Part shown: positions 47,801 to 62,800 of the stretch, one piece after another
Layout: each line of letters starts with the position of its first letter
Numbering within the stretch: the first letter of the stretch is position 1
Source of the DNA: Arcuatula senhousia
Lineage: Eukaryota; Mollusca; Bivalvia; Mytilida; Mytilidae
Assembly: GCA_963971305.1 (NCBI GenBank)
Contig: OZ020307.1
Coordinates: 13,343,501 to 13,407,500, forward strand
DNA length: 64,000 nt
Reading direction: 5' to 3'
Notes under the pieces: model-generated
Told to the model about the DNA's origin: nothing
What the model saw: only the letters and a program-made list of their open reading frames with translations
Databases searched by the model: none
Made by a program: the position numbers and the translations under genes

Positions 47801-50800
47801 AAATGCTTTTATAAGAATTTCTATTAATATAAGACCCAAATGGGAAAGCGAAATTCAGTAATTTATAAAAAAAAACTTCAAATTCTTTATTGACTTGTTC
47901 GATGTTCAACAATTTTAGATTTAAGAAGATAGAGCAAATAAACATGGGCCAAGACATGAGAAATAAATTAAACAGACAAAAATTAAACCTGTAACAAAAA
48001 CATAATGCAATACTGTGCCTCTAAATAATTTTGCCCAAAAAAATCACACCTTATATTGAGGTCTTTCCTCTCTATCTAGAACTACTTTGTTCTTTAGTTC
48101 ACCAGTTATGCTATCAATAGTAAACTTCAGATAGTCATCCTCAGCAGACAAGCTGTACTGTACTTTTCCATTTCGCCCAAGATCTTTATCTGTTGCTATT
48201 ATCGTTATAATGGGTGATCCAATAGGTTGTTGCTGAAAACAAAAAAACATGACCATTCTTTATTTTTATGTATTATTATGGGTCAGTATCAAAAGAACTC
48301 CTGGAGAACAAAAGTACTTGGTTGAGTTGATCGATTTAATTGTTTTTTATCATTATCCTGAAAACATTTTGTTTGTCCTTTTTGTGAATTTATTTCATTT
48401 TCCAAAATCAAATTTCATTTAAAACCTTAAATGTTTATTAGATGCTAAACACTCAAGTATAGTTTTTCATCTTATATTTAAAAAAATAGTAGGTTCAAGT
48501 GAATACCAAAATACATGAAAAATCATTTAATACTACCCTAACAAAATTAACCAATTATATTTTCTTTTGGTATAAAGCAATGAATATTAAGTGTCAATTA
48601 TTTTACATGCCTCCTTTATACTAATAATACTCTGTGGTCCAACAGGCTGAATAAATATTGGTGGATTATCATTAGCATCCGTGACAGTGATGGTGACGGT
48701 TGCCGTTGATGTCAGCGACGGAATTCCGTCGTCAGTAGCAATGACCTTAAACGTTACTTCAGGGTTTGCTTCTCTGTCTAGTTTTGAAGCAAGAAATACT
48801 GTACCTAGTGATAAAAAATTAATTATGTATAAATTTCATTCACTTATCATGGTACACAAAGAACACAAACCAAATTGCATTAAGATAGTGATTCTTAATA
48901 AAACCTCTGAAACAAAAATTCATCTTTTTCATTTAAATTTTCACCTACAACATTCATAAACTTTACCATAAATTAACTGATAAATATAGTTTCAAATAAG
49001 ATCAAGTAGGGTTTAGTAGTAATTAAACTATATTTTAATAGACAAAACAGTTGTTACATTTTCTCTAATTTCGGAACAAAATGTTGCTCTAATAATCTTC
49101 AAATCTTTACAGCGATAACTGTTTAGATTTTTTCTATTCCTGTTTTTCTTACCAGTCATTGAGTTAATAGTAAATGCTCCAATATTCTCTGTAGGTATGG
49201 AGAATCTGATCTTCTGATTTTTATCTTTGTCAGCGGCCATAATTGTGAAGACCACATCATTGATGTCCCGACCCTCGGAACAGTTCACATGGTAGTTGCC
49301 GTTTTCAGTAAATGTGGGTGCATTGTCATTCTTGTCCTTCAGTATAATTGTTAGTGTTCCTAAAAACGAATATTTACATGTCCTTGAATTAATTGACCTG
49401 ATACTGTGACAACTTACGTTTTAATTTATTTAATGTACATTTTAATAGAAAAATAGTAGTCAAGTATTTAATGTGACATGTTATAACATTTTATAACATA
49501 CTAGCGATGCCATTATTTTACTCTTTCATTCGAAACTCAGTTGTCTTTCTTGTTATCTTTATGTGTAAATACATATCAAGACAATTATAGCCAATAAAAT
49601 GATTAATTACCCCAAGCTGAACAGGGACTCATCGAGGTACTTTGAAGTTCCCATACTTAATCCTCCTATTGAATGTGTTACAATGGAAGTTAATCTCTCT
49701 GATAAGTTTAAACTCACATCTATAGAGAGGAGATTATCTTGTTGTATGAAGGAAAAATTTTCCTAGTATAAAAGACTTACCTGTTGAAAATTTCACATTG
49801 AAAAAATAGCTCAAAAAGGATATTTATATAAAAGAAAATGAGAAAGATAAATGTCAAAGAGTTGGTTAAAGCATTAAATTAATAAAAAAATATTATTTTG
49901 TTGCAACAATCGTAGATATAAGCAATTTTCTCTCGGAGATAGGAGTTTTTTTCCTTTAGGTAAAAATCATCTTCCTATAAGTAGTTTTTATTTTCAATGA
50001 ATGTGTGAGTTTAACTGATCAAAAAGATTAACTTCTATTATTACAACATTCTATAGATAGATTAAGCACCAGTACTCCAAAGTACCTTGATGAACTCCTG
50101 TTCAGCTTGGGGGAATGGAACATTTGATTGGCTATAGGAAATAATTTCCATTTTCATAATCACTATATATTCCATAGGAAGCATAAAACACATAGAAAAG
50201 ACATTAGAGTAAAGGAATGGCACGTGGAAAGGCACAAAAGAAGGCAACTAACCACACTAAAAGGAGAACCAGTTGTTGGCTTAATGTTCCGACCGGAGGG
50301 GAGAGCATAGGTAAGTAGGTATAAATTTCAATACTTTGTACCTGTTGCTGTTTGTGGAAGGTTCTCCACTGCCTTTATATCAGTTGCCAAGACCTCCAAT
50401 ATGATTGTTTCAGCAGTTTCTCGATCAATCCCATCTGTGTTAACCTTTATAAGACCACTAGATTCTTCTATTGTTAAGTAATCCTTTCAAAATAAATGGT
50501 TTTATTGTAAGTGTTTATCTCAGTAAAAGACGAAATTTGTAGTAAGAGGAAGGTTAATCTAACTTCACTTCTATATGTTCTTAAAAAACAAAAAAGATTA
50601 ATGAATGCAAAATGAATTTATACCAAATTCATAAATATTCCAAAAAAGGAATAATGTGCATGTTAATTTCCTACCTGAATACCATTGGAAGTCACATCCA
50701 CGTCATTTCCATTCTCATCTCTAGCTAATGTTTTATTTTGTAATATACTGTAGTGTAGAACCGCGTCATTATCTACGTCATTGGCTGTAAAATATGTCAC

Positions 50801-53800
50801 CTGATCGTTAATGTTGGCATTTTCAAATATGAAAACTGGTGAGTGAGGACTGAAGTATGGTTTTTCATCATTGACATCATCCACAAATATTGTCACCTGA
50901 CAGTAGCCAATCAATGTAATTGAACCCCGGTCCGTTGCAGAGACGTTGAGGTCGTATCTTGGTTTTGTTTCACGATCTAGTCTTGCTCCAGTTTCCACGC
51001 TTATTTCGCCAGTTTTAAAATTGATTCTAAACTGATCTTGAGAACCGCTGTCGATCCTGTATACAAACTCATTGTTTGGAAACGTTCCATCGTCATCTTT
51101 TGCTGTGAGTCTTGTAACAATGGAGGTATCGGATGCATTTTCCAACACATGAGCTGTGTAACTTGTCTGATTAAACTTTGGTGCATTATCATTTTCATCC
51201 TGGAATGAAGCAATTCAATTAAGAGAAAAGTATAAGACAATAATTTCAAACGAGGAGAAAAGCAAAAAAAATCCATTTTTTTCAGATATTTCATAAATAT
51301 TTGATTGTAGTTCAAATTTTTGCATTATATTTGAAAAAGAAAACGTAATTTTCGGTTGATGACAAAACTATTAATACTTGAAATTTTATTATATTTTCGG
51401 CTGAAAACTTCACTAACCTCAACTTCAATTGTGACATTAATCAGTCTTGACTTTTGAGGAACTCCCCAGTCCATAGCCTCTACAATGAGAATCACCCTTC
51501 CATTCAAGGTTGTGTCAAGAGATTCATAATCCAGAGCCGACTGTACAGTTATTTCCCCTGATTGAGCATCCATGAAAAAGTTGTTCTCAAGTCCATTAGG
51601 GGTTTGTTTTATTTCAAATTTAATCAAACTGTTCGGAGAGTTAGGTTCGTCAATATCAAAGGCCTATGTAAAGTAAAAAAATATATAAATATTATAAGTT
51701 CAAATTTCAGAGTTCAACGTTTAAATACATGTATGTTTCTTTTTTAAATTGGAATCCGTTTTACTTCTTAATTGGATTATACTTTTATCTATGTTAATAT
51801 AACTATTTTAAATGATACTTCAATATTTTACTTCTAAAGATTATGTAAGTTAGTGTTTTACGCCCGTGGAACGCTATATAGGTTATTTACAGGCGATGAA
51901 CATGAAAAGGATGATAAATGAACATGAAATGATGATGATAAATGAAATATGGGGATGGAGTGGGAGACAAAGGACCGGTAAATTTTGAAGAACCACAGAA
52001 AAAGGGGAGAGGTGGGTAGGGGCGAAAAGTTTAGCCTATGTGGTGCACTACTTGGCGGTCCACAAAGGGTCTTTTACGTGCATGAAGCGTGGCACTCTCC
52101 ATACACGTTGGCCCATTATGGTCGGCGGTCAGGGTTTCCGTATTATAGACCTGACAACCCCCGCGGACGAGGGCTACCCTATTTAGCCATCTAGGGTACA
52201 CACTTGGTCGCTCTGTGGGCTGAGCACTGACCTGACATCAGAATCCCAAGACCCTTAGTCGCCTCTTACGACAAGCTAGGCTCTACTGCGGGCCTATTTG
52301 CCACCCGGGTCCCGCACGGGAGACTTCTTAAGATTAAGATATGAAGTTAAAACATTTGGACTACATATAAAATTACCTCAACAACAAGTTTTTCTCTTTG
52401 GAAAACTTTATCATTTTCTTTAATAGTCCTAAAATATTCCTCTCTCCTGAACTCTGGTGAATTATCATTCTCGTCTGTTACACGTATATGTAGTTCAGTA
52501 GTAGATCTAAATCCTCCTCCATCTTTAGCTTCCACTGTTAAATAATACTGATCTACTTTTTCTCTATCCAGATCACCTGCTACTAGTACTTCCCCTGTTG
52601 TACTGTGTATGCTGAACCTACGATCATAAAGTTTTTGTTTTAAATGTTATATAATGCTAAACAAGATGAATTATGAAAATAAATGAACCTAAAAACATAT
52701 ATTATGAAGTGCTGCAAAAGTGCATTCACCAGGATAACCAAAAAGAATGATAACATTTAAAATATAATTCCAAAATTTGTGCACATAAAAGGCATTTCTC
52801 TTTTTACCTGAATTCGCAAAACAAAATTATATTAACACTATTCTTTTCTTACTTTCCATTTCCTCCGCGTAAAGAATAAGTTATTTGTCCATTAATTCCA
52901 GAGTCTTCATCAGTAGCCTGTTAATAGATACATGAATATTAATGTTGTTATTATTAATTTGATTAACCTTAAAATAAAATTAATGCACTTATATAAATAT
53001 TTGTGTTGGTTGTTTTGTTTTCATAAATGGTAACTGATTTACATTTTTTGCTGTTTCTGATTTTATCACATTATGAGTCCCTAGTCCATGACTTAGTTCA
53101 GTGTAATATTATGCTAAACTCAGTTAGATATTATCACTGTTGTTAAAAATCTAATCAAATGGATAGAAAATATGCATAAATAATCAAAACATGACAATAC
53201 AACATAACTCTTTGACTCACATTAATGATGATGACAGGTGTGTTTCTTGCTGAATTCTCAGAAATGTTGGCGTTGTATAATTCAGAACCAAAATGAGGAG
53301 TAATATCATTAACATCTATGATCTCCACGTGTACTGTTGCTTCACTAGACCTCCGTTCCTCTGTATTTAACTCTCTAGCAATAACCTTAAAGTTTATGAA
53401 AAAGCATTATTATGCATAAAGACTTGATATAATGACACTGTGAAAAAAATTGCTTGTATTAAACACTTAAACACTTAGTTTATTTGACTAAAGGGGGACA
53501 ATTAAAATAGTTATACAATTATCTCTCTTCATTGAGGGATATTTAAAAACAACTTCAATCAAAATATTTTATCACTAATTGGATAAAAGCACATTTTTCA
53601 TGTACTTTTAAAAATTGACACACCTTTATGTCTATTCTTTATCAATTTCTGAGCCGTTTCAAACAATGCAGCACAATGAACGTTATCATTAGAGAAAAGA
53701 TCAAAAGGACAAACCTACCTGAAAAGTTGTAGAATTCATTTTCTCATAATCCAAGATATCTGAATTATTCACTCTTATCAGTAGTGTGGACACTGAGTAT

Positions 53801-56800
53801 ACTGTTCTTGGTTCTGGATAAAAGTCGAAATAAGGCTGGCCATCTTTTTCAAATGTGATACTAAAATGACTGTTCTCTCCCTAGAACATATTTTGATAGG
53901 GATTGATTAACATTATATGCTTCATTATGATACAAAATCGCGTTTCAGGTCAAGTAAAGCAGTGTATAAAATTCACAAAAAAAGGCCAAATAATAAGAGG
54001 TATTGTATCTTTTCTTTGTTCTGAATCATGATTGCTAAATAAAATACTTAGTTTTGAGGTTTTAGATGAAGTATAAAATACATGTACAACTTATATTATT
54101 GTTTGTTTTTAAACTTTAACTTTATATTTTGATTTAATTTTGTTCTATTCTTTGTAGAAAGCCTTTAAAACGTGTATCTGTCTAGACTTAATTGTTGATC
54201 TTCATTCTCACCTGGTCTATATCGGTGACTGACATAGTTGGAGTTGGTGTTTTGAAGATGACTGGTACTGGACTCTTCATATTTTCTGAGCTTTCAGCGA
54301 AGTAGACATTATGGTTGAACTCTGGTTTGTTATCATTGACATCTTGTACAGTGATAGTGACAATGGTTGACGCCGTCGTGGATCCGTGGTTTATATCTCC
54401 AGGTTTGATGATTTCTGATGCCTAGATTGGAAAGAAATGAAATATTAAAATAAAATCTAATAACATTTATTCAGTCACAATGCTCTTTGCCAACTTAAGT
54501 TTAAAAAAAACTGTTTTTAATACAATACTCTTGATTTAGACATTTTTTTAGTTAAATAAGGTGATATAAAAACTGCTAATATACGTGTATTTTGACTACG
54601 TTTTATTCATATTTTAACCTATTTGTATACCTCTACAGTCATCGCATAGACTCCTCCCTTTTCTTTTACAGCATCACTATCTCTATCTAAAGGCTTTTTT
54701 ACAGTAATCCAGCCAGTATTAGAATCCAAGGCAAAGTTTTCATTATCACCTGTAAGGTATAAGAAACCGTAAAAACTAGATGAAGGTCAACATCTTTTTA
54801 ACAATATCTTCATCATATCACCATGCAATTGGATTTCAAATGCTTTAAATTTAAGTAAAGGTAAATGGGTACAAAAAACTTGAGAAACCATTTGGAAAGT
54901 TTTAGTTTATAGCGTTTGGTTGGAAAATATGAAGCTTGTTAGTAATAATATAAAAAGGTAATATTGATATCAACTTTGGTGACAATTTTCCTGGGAGACC
55001 GTGAGGTTTTCAATGTTAAAGATTTATCAGGTACTTTTATCTTATTAGGAAACATAAATCAGCAAGTTTGAAAAAAGTCAGACGACCAAATTTCATTTCA
55101 GCCTCGTTTAGTGTGCACTTGTAGGTTAAAAAGATGTCAATAGTCTACAATTTAATCATTACGCTTCTACGAAATGCACTGGACAGTTACCTCCTGTAAA
55201 CTGGTACTGAATATCATTTGGAACGCCTCTGTCGCCATCAAGAGCTGTGAGCTGTAACACTTGTGTATTCTGTAAAGAGAAAGTTTTAAATGTTCTTAAG
55301 TGACTTAAATGAATATTCCAATGAATAAATAAAAAAATTAATTTGTACGTATGAAATGGACTTTTATATTTGTATGAATTACAAATAACAAAAATCGTAA
55401 TTTCTTTTCAAGGCACAAATTTGCAATAAGAACTTTGTTTTTAATATATTTTATATGCAACTGATTGACCAATTATATATTTTTTTGTAAAATTGGATTT
55501 ATATAAATGAACATAGTTGGCTTAATCAATTTTCCAATTTGACCCTGGGAACAAGCTCCACAACAGTAGTCCAATAGTAAAGAAATACCAATACAGCTGT
55601 GACAAAGTTATGACAATAGTCTAACACCGTGTTTATTGTAATAGCCTTTAATATGCTCAATCAGCAGATTTAATCTAACATCCCCATAACCACGTGGGAG
55701 TGGAATACATAAAGATGAGTAGGAAACATCCCTTCGATTATCCTATAATTACTCATAATGTTGATGTTTGATTTCCATACAGCCATAAACGAATGCTCTC
55801 AATGTAATTGTGTTTCATTGAAAGATTAAATGCTCGTAAGGCAAATTATTAGCCATATTTTGCATTTTAAGACATGATTATAGCCTTTGTATGGAAATAT
55901 GGTTTGATTTAATATTCCAACTGGATGAAGCAAGTTGGAAAATTCAAAATTGCATAATACAATTTAGTTTTGACGTCGTTAATTCTGGGAAAACATGAGT
56001 TCACAAATTGAAAACCATGAGCATTTGTTTTCAAATTAAGTCGTCATTCCATCACATCTAGTCAGGAAATTGTGATATTCACTTTAGTGGTTAACAACTT
56101 CAACATGTATTGAGAATATATTAATATCACACATTACATCTTAATAAATACATGTACAAAAAGTTTTCGCAAAATACAAAAAAAAAAGACAAATGAATTA
56201 TTCTGTTTAAATTTGTGGCTTAAACACATCATAATTTTTGATTAGGTCTACTTTAGTCCAAAATCACACATAACACATACCACAGATATGTTTTCTTTGA
56301 GTGTTATACTATATGGCTGATTGTAGAAAGCTGGTGGTGTGTCTTGAATATCTTTGATGGTTATTACAAAGTCTGCATCAGCTGTACTCTTTAGGCCCAT
56401 GCCATCCTGAAAACAAAGACTTAAATCATTTTTACGTTTACTAATGTGAGTTGGTTATCAATTAGCATTGTTTTATCACTGTCATACATGATTTTACACT
56501 AGAATTTGGAAAATAATATCTTACTGTTGGTGTTAAATAAGATGGGTGATACTTCTATTCATAAAACAATGACAATTTTAAAATATGCTTTGGAAAACAG
56601 ACAATTACCTTTGAGATAGACAAGCGGTTGTCCAGAGAGATGGATCCAGACCCAAATTTAAACTAAATGGTATTTTTAGAAATAAAGAAAAACATATTAA
56701 ATACAAAAGTTCATTCAGTTAAGTGGTTTTAAAATGCACTGATCATACCTGAGCACTGATGACGAATTCATAGAAGTTATGTTTTTCATAATCTAGAGTA

Positions 56801-59800
56801 CTATTGACTATCACGTCTCCAGAGTTAGGATTTATTCTGAAGGCATTTCTGTAGATAATATCAGCTGATGGCGATGCAGGCTGAAACAATATAATACCAG
56901 CATTTATAATACCAGCATTTAGATAAGTTTTACATTTTACGTACTATAAACTATAGAGAATTTACACGTTAGTGTACTCTAAAAAATAATTTAGCTATTT
57001 TGTATGACAAAAATGTACTTTGTTTTTCTACAATGGACCTGTAATGTATGTTATTCATTTAATATCACAATCGAACAACGTAAATGTGCTAACTTGATTA
57101 AAAACACTGTATTATTGTTAAAATATAAATATTTCAATTACTAGTAGTTGTAATATTCTAGATTTTATATTCGATACATTAATTTACCTTCATAGAGTAA
57201 GTAACTTTGCCTCCTAGTCCATTATCTTCATCTATAGCCGTTACTTTACCCACGGTCAATCCAATACTTGCATTCTGTGGAAAGAAATTAACGTACTTAT
57301 AGATAAATGTTCTTAAAATCTTCTGGACTATTTTTATAGCCTAATAATAAGCACTGACTAGACTATTTTTTTTTGTTTCATTTCCATATTTCAAATTTGA
57401 TTAACAGTAACAATAGCAAACCAAAAATTGCTGTGCTTTCATGTGCATTGGTTTATAGTTTGACTTTGTTTTCTGAAAGTTTTTATGTAGCTCTACCGCT
57501 GAATGTTTGTTATTTTTTTTTCATTCTATATATTGAATCATATTCAGTAAATGTTCCTAATCTTTCACTTCTTACTGGTATCCTTGGAAAAAAGTTCAGT
57601 GTTTTAGGAATTTGTTACTATTATACTAACCTCATCGACTGACTCCTTATATCGTCGTGTGTTAAATTCTGGATGTTCGTCGTTGACATCTGTTATATAT
57701 AATGAAATCTGTATTGTTAGTTGGTTGTGGTCTATAGAACTGTCACCGTCAGCCATAATGAAGTACAATTTTCTATCTGATGGGTCCTAAAATTGAGATG
57801 AGAAAAGTGAACCAAAGGGCCTTCACGATAATGAATACTTTACAAACAAATGCCTGATCAGAGATAAACGATGTCTTTTGTAGATTAACACTATTCATAT
57901 TTCCATGATTCCATTATTAAACACAACATATAACTTGTTCACTAAAAATAAAATCATCAAATCACATATTATAACTCATTTCAATAAATTCCGGTGAGTA
58001 AGATGCGACGTAAACATCAGTTTAATATGTCTCTGCAATGCAGCAAAGGAAACATATACAATTAGAAAAACGTAGTTTGGGTTGACAAATTTATAATATT
58101 TTATTTCAACTTTACAACGTTTTTGTGTGGTGTACTAACCCTATCTCTATCTAGAGGTGCTATTAAGATGATATCTACTTGTCGTTGTATGGCACTATCA
58201 CCGGTGGTCTCACCAAGCCGGACTAACTTTTTAGTCTTTTCATCCTGGATGGAAAATATTATTGGCATTGGACCGTCTGAATCTTGTGCTTTTATTGTAC
58301 CTATCGTTGAATCTAGATAAAAGAATTAATACAATATATTGTAAAACCAATTGACAAAGAACTAACAGTAGGGAATATTTGTCTAAACAAACAGTTTACT
58401 GTGTGTGTACATTGTCAATGTGTTTTATGTTCCATACTAGTGATGCTACAGTTTTTAAAAGCTGTAGTTCGAAAGAAATCACAAGTTAAACACAATTAGT
58501 AGTTGTACTGTCTGAGTACTTGACACTTTAGCTTGATGGGGATAAACTAACATTGTAATTAAAGGGTTTCGTATTTAACTCATTTTTCAATTATGTTATT
58601 AAATATTTTTAAGGAAAATAAAAGATCACATTGCTGTTTAGGTGCTTCGAATTATTTTCTTATAGTTTTATAATTTTGTTTCAGAAAAGTATAATTGTTT
58701 TCCACAAAGAGTTGGAGTGAATTTGTTAATATAAAAAAAATAATTAAATTAAATATTTATAAGGAAAATAAAAAACACATTGCTGTTTAGGTGCTTCGAA
58801 TTATTTTCTTAATAGTTTTGTAATTTTGTTTCAGAATAGTATAATTGTTTACCACAAAGAGTTGGAGTGAATTTGTTAATATAAAAAGAATAATTGACAA
58901 CTTATTTTAGCAACTATCATTAAAACAATGTGGTCTCATGGATATAAACAGTGCGACGATATCACCACAGACATGTGAAAGCATTGCATGTAACATGCCA
59001 TTCAGTAATTAAAACTTCCTGTTAAAATTCAATCGATAGACAATCATGAATAATGAGAGAAAGCCTTTAAGAGTTTCTTCTCATAAATCATAGTTGTTTT
59101 CTACCATACTGGGCGTTAAAGTCAGCACATTGAACATAACTGAATTTCCACATGCAATGTTTTATACTTAATACCGGTATGTATTTGAGATTGCTATCTT
59201 GTGATCAATTATTGTATATAAAAAAAACTTTATATAAAGAAAGATCTGAAATAGAAGTATTACTTTGCAAGAAAACAGGCTCGGATTCAGAAGGGGCGTG
59301 AGGGGTGTGCGCCCCCTAAAACTGGCAAATATTATGTTTTTATGCAATATAATCCACGTAAAACACACTAAAAAAAATTCGAGCCTCACTCCGCTCGGCG
59401 CAAAATATCCCACGCCCCCTAAACAAAAATCCTGGATTCGCCCCTGGAAAGAGCATATAGAGCCTTTTTAAAATCTTTTTTTTGAAAAAAGTAAAGAAAG
59501 TTCTTATTTCGTACGATATAATTACTTTTATGGGCAGTTTTTATTACTGGACTGGAAAAGTCAAATGAATTAAAACTAATAAGTTACCTAATACTCACCA
59601 TCACAAAAAGTCACGAACACAAAGTAAATGTTAAATTTAATGCATTTCTATGCACGATGTCATCATAAACTCGACAAGGTGGGTGAATAGCGTTTAAATT
59701 GCAGTTTAAATATTAATTTCAGCACAAAAGAACCAATTTCGATAAAATATTTCTGTTATAGTATTATATGGTTGGTTTTTGTTCTAAACAAGTCTACTCA

Positions 59801-62800
59801 CTGATTGGTTTATTTTCAGGGATGATGATAGTGTTGGTGTTTGTGAAGTCTATTTGTTTTGGAGCATCATTCGTCCTTACTAAAAGAAATATAAAAAATC
59901 ATGAAAAATTAATCAGAAAAGGAAACCGAATATTCCATTCATACAGGATTGCTATAAAAATTCATCTGAATTATGAAAACAACGTAAGCATGCATACACA
60001 ATAATGAAACGTCAATTAAATTGCTGATACAGCATATCAATAATGCATGGAACATGCAATCATGCAAGCCAAATAAAAAAGTTGGAACTGGCAATCCTCT
60101 GAAATAGGCTGGTTTCAAGTTTCATCAATGGAAAAAGTGTACAGTGCAAAAACGGATATAGATATTAGCACATGGCAATATAAGCTTGAACGATTTCTTA
60201 CTACACAATGACTACAGATGTTTAAAAATATTATTTATTGAAAATATGTAGTTCATACATAAAAATAAAACCGATATGAAATTCTTTGTATTATCAAACA
60301 GAGAGTATCTTCATAAATGTATGAAAAAATGAGAGGTCATCAACGGAGACAACGATTAAATCTGTTTGTTTTACTTTGACGTATGCTTTTATGAGGTTAG
60401 ATTTCGTGATTTTTCTGTAAGAATTTGAGTTTGCCTTTCTATTCACAAAGACTTTTTGTCCATTAAATTTGCTGACAAAACAACCAAATAACCAGGTTAT
60501 AACCTAGATGTTATGTCAAAGGAACCAACTATCTATATATTGGCTATTTCATCATTAAGACAGATTCTGTCTGTTATCCTCTGCCACAATACACCATCAA
60601 TCAATCTGTCCATGGCCAGTGGTGTCATGATAAGTATAACAAAGCTGTGAACGATGGCCAGTTATTGACCATCGGGGACCAAGTCTTATCAACTATAGGA
60701 CACTTGTGTATAAATACTGTATAGAGGTTTGATATACGCATAGAATGGTGCTGGAATTGCTAAAGCTGCGTGCAAGTAGCTGATACAGTCGTATTAAAAT
60801 GTCTCTAAAGAAAAGGTTCCTTTTTACAAGGTAGTTTATCTATTGTAAAGATAAAACATGTATAAAAATATATGAATCAATTTCATCATATCCAAATGGC
60901 TTTAACTATTGCACAATATTAAACCCATCAGTAAATATTGACACTCATAAATAGGATATTCCATATTCAGAGAAGATATGATCGACTATTTCAACTGAAG
61001 AGTAATCAGTGTAAAGTTTTTGTATGACATAAATATCATAAAAAAGACAGATGGAAAATATTCAAACATTTAGTAAGTATTAACTTAACTAATCCTATGA
61101 GATATTGAAACCTAGAAAGAGCTTTCACATCTGCAGCGTTTTGACATCAACATCGATATTCAATATCTGATTCCGTATCTGTTTCCTTGTTTTGATCGTG
61201 AAATGATATGCATACTGCACCATTTAACAATTACATTTCGCAAATTGAAACGACTCCCTGCTGACAGCTTAAAGGAAATATCCTATAAACATCAAAACTA
61301 CAGCATAAAACGATTGATACAAAACATAAAGAATAAACTCAATTTATCAATTCAAGCCAATACATTGGAAAATAACAACAATTATCTTGGGAATATAAAA
61401 AATACAGACAATAATTCAATCATATCGTCTTAACATAAAAGAAAACCTAGTCTAAGTCCATCGTTTGGAAGACAGAAAACAAGATGACTATCTAGAAGTA
61501 GGTTCAAAATAGCGTTACATATCTGAATACAATTTAGTTAAAGGGGTTTTCATTGTTGTATATACGTTCTGATTACTAAATGAAGTGAGAATTTTATGTC
61601 TCTTGGAAAATGATTCTATAAAGGAACATTTTTATGGAATGTGCATGATTGTCATAAATATGTTAGATATTAGTCATTTCATTTGATTATTTTTTGCTCC
61701 AGCTAACGCAATATTGCAGAATCATTTAATCAAAAATACAGTTTATAATCTTCGCTAAAAGCTTTTATATTGACTAAAGAACGCTGAAATGAATTTTCTT
61801 CGCAATATCCATTTACCAAAGAGACATATATTAAAGGCTTGTCAATATTTTAGAACATTTTACCATTTTGCAGCAAAAAGACAAATGCTACGATGCACAT
61901 TTAATCTGAAAATGCGCTGATATACTGCGTCGCGCGTTTGTCAGTAGTACAAAGTTTGACACTCACATTAGCCCGTTAATATTTTATCCCTTAAATGGAA
62001 AATTTTGGAAAAGAACTTAGAAATTAGAGCTCGACCTTTTTTACCCGAACAATTCCGAATTAAAATTCAAATGAGTGTCAAACTGATGTGTATGCTGACA
62101 TAATGTTCGTTATTGACAAGCCTTAGTGCGCTGTGCAGGGGCGGTCAGGTCTTACCTTGCATTGAGCCTTTACACAGACAGACAATATCAACACAATATT
62201 AAAATGCAACAATAATGTGTGATTAAAAGTTAAAAGGAGAGGATAATACCTTGCATGCATTAGTAGTTGGTTAATTTGTCAATACAGAGAATATGTACAA
62301 TATTTATTTGGGGTACAAACACATAGGAATGCAAGTGATTCAGTAACATTTCATGAAAATAAATTTAACTATCAGATACATTTATATATATATATACAAA
62401 AGTTAATATTCGCTTGTTTTTGACAGAGACTGTGAAATATAAGCTCTTGATGGTCATTTTCATAAAATTGTTTGCTTTTATTTATTGCGAACCATCTATT
62501 TTTAGTCTAATACCACACATGGGAAGAGAGGGGACAGACAAGTCACGTAGCCGGACAAATACCCCCAAAGTTTCACTTATTTACTCATCAAAACCTAGTA
62601 CTTCCTAAATGATTTAATTTTCAAACTTTACCATAAATATGCTGAAAAAGATATATTCTTTAGAAAGTTTCAATCTGGCGACGGAAGTTTAATCTAATGC
62701 TTCCGTCCTTCCCGTAGACAACAATAAGATTACTCTTCGTCTAATTTGATCAAATTGATCACCACCATCAAATGGACAAATCTACTCCGGCGTTAATTGG

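Noticed and set aside
48606..48607. GT donor three bases past the GC donor of cadherin exon 20
   Set aside because: Using it leaves phase 1 and breaks the frame of exon 21, whose cadherin motifs need phase 0.
50128..50310. 60-codon plus-strand frame with basic residues
   Set aside because: Lies in cadherin intron 18 beside the inverted-repeat element, with no motif or splice support.
57373..57642. 89-codon plus-strand frame
   Set aside because: Intronic and partly antisense to cadherin exon 4; the minus-strand exon explains the open frame.
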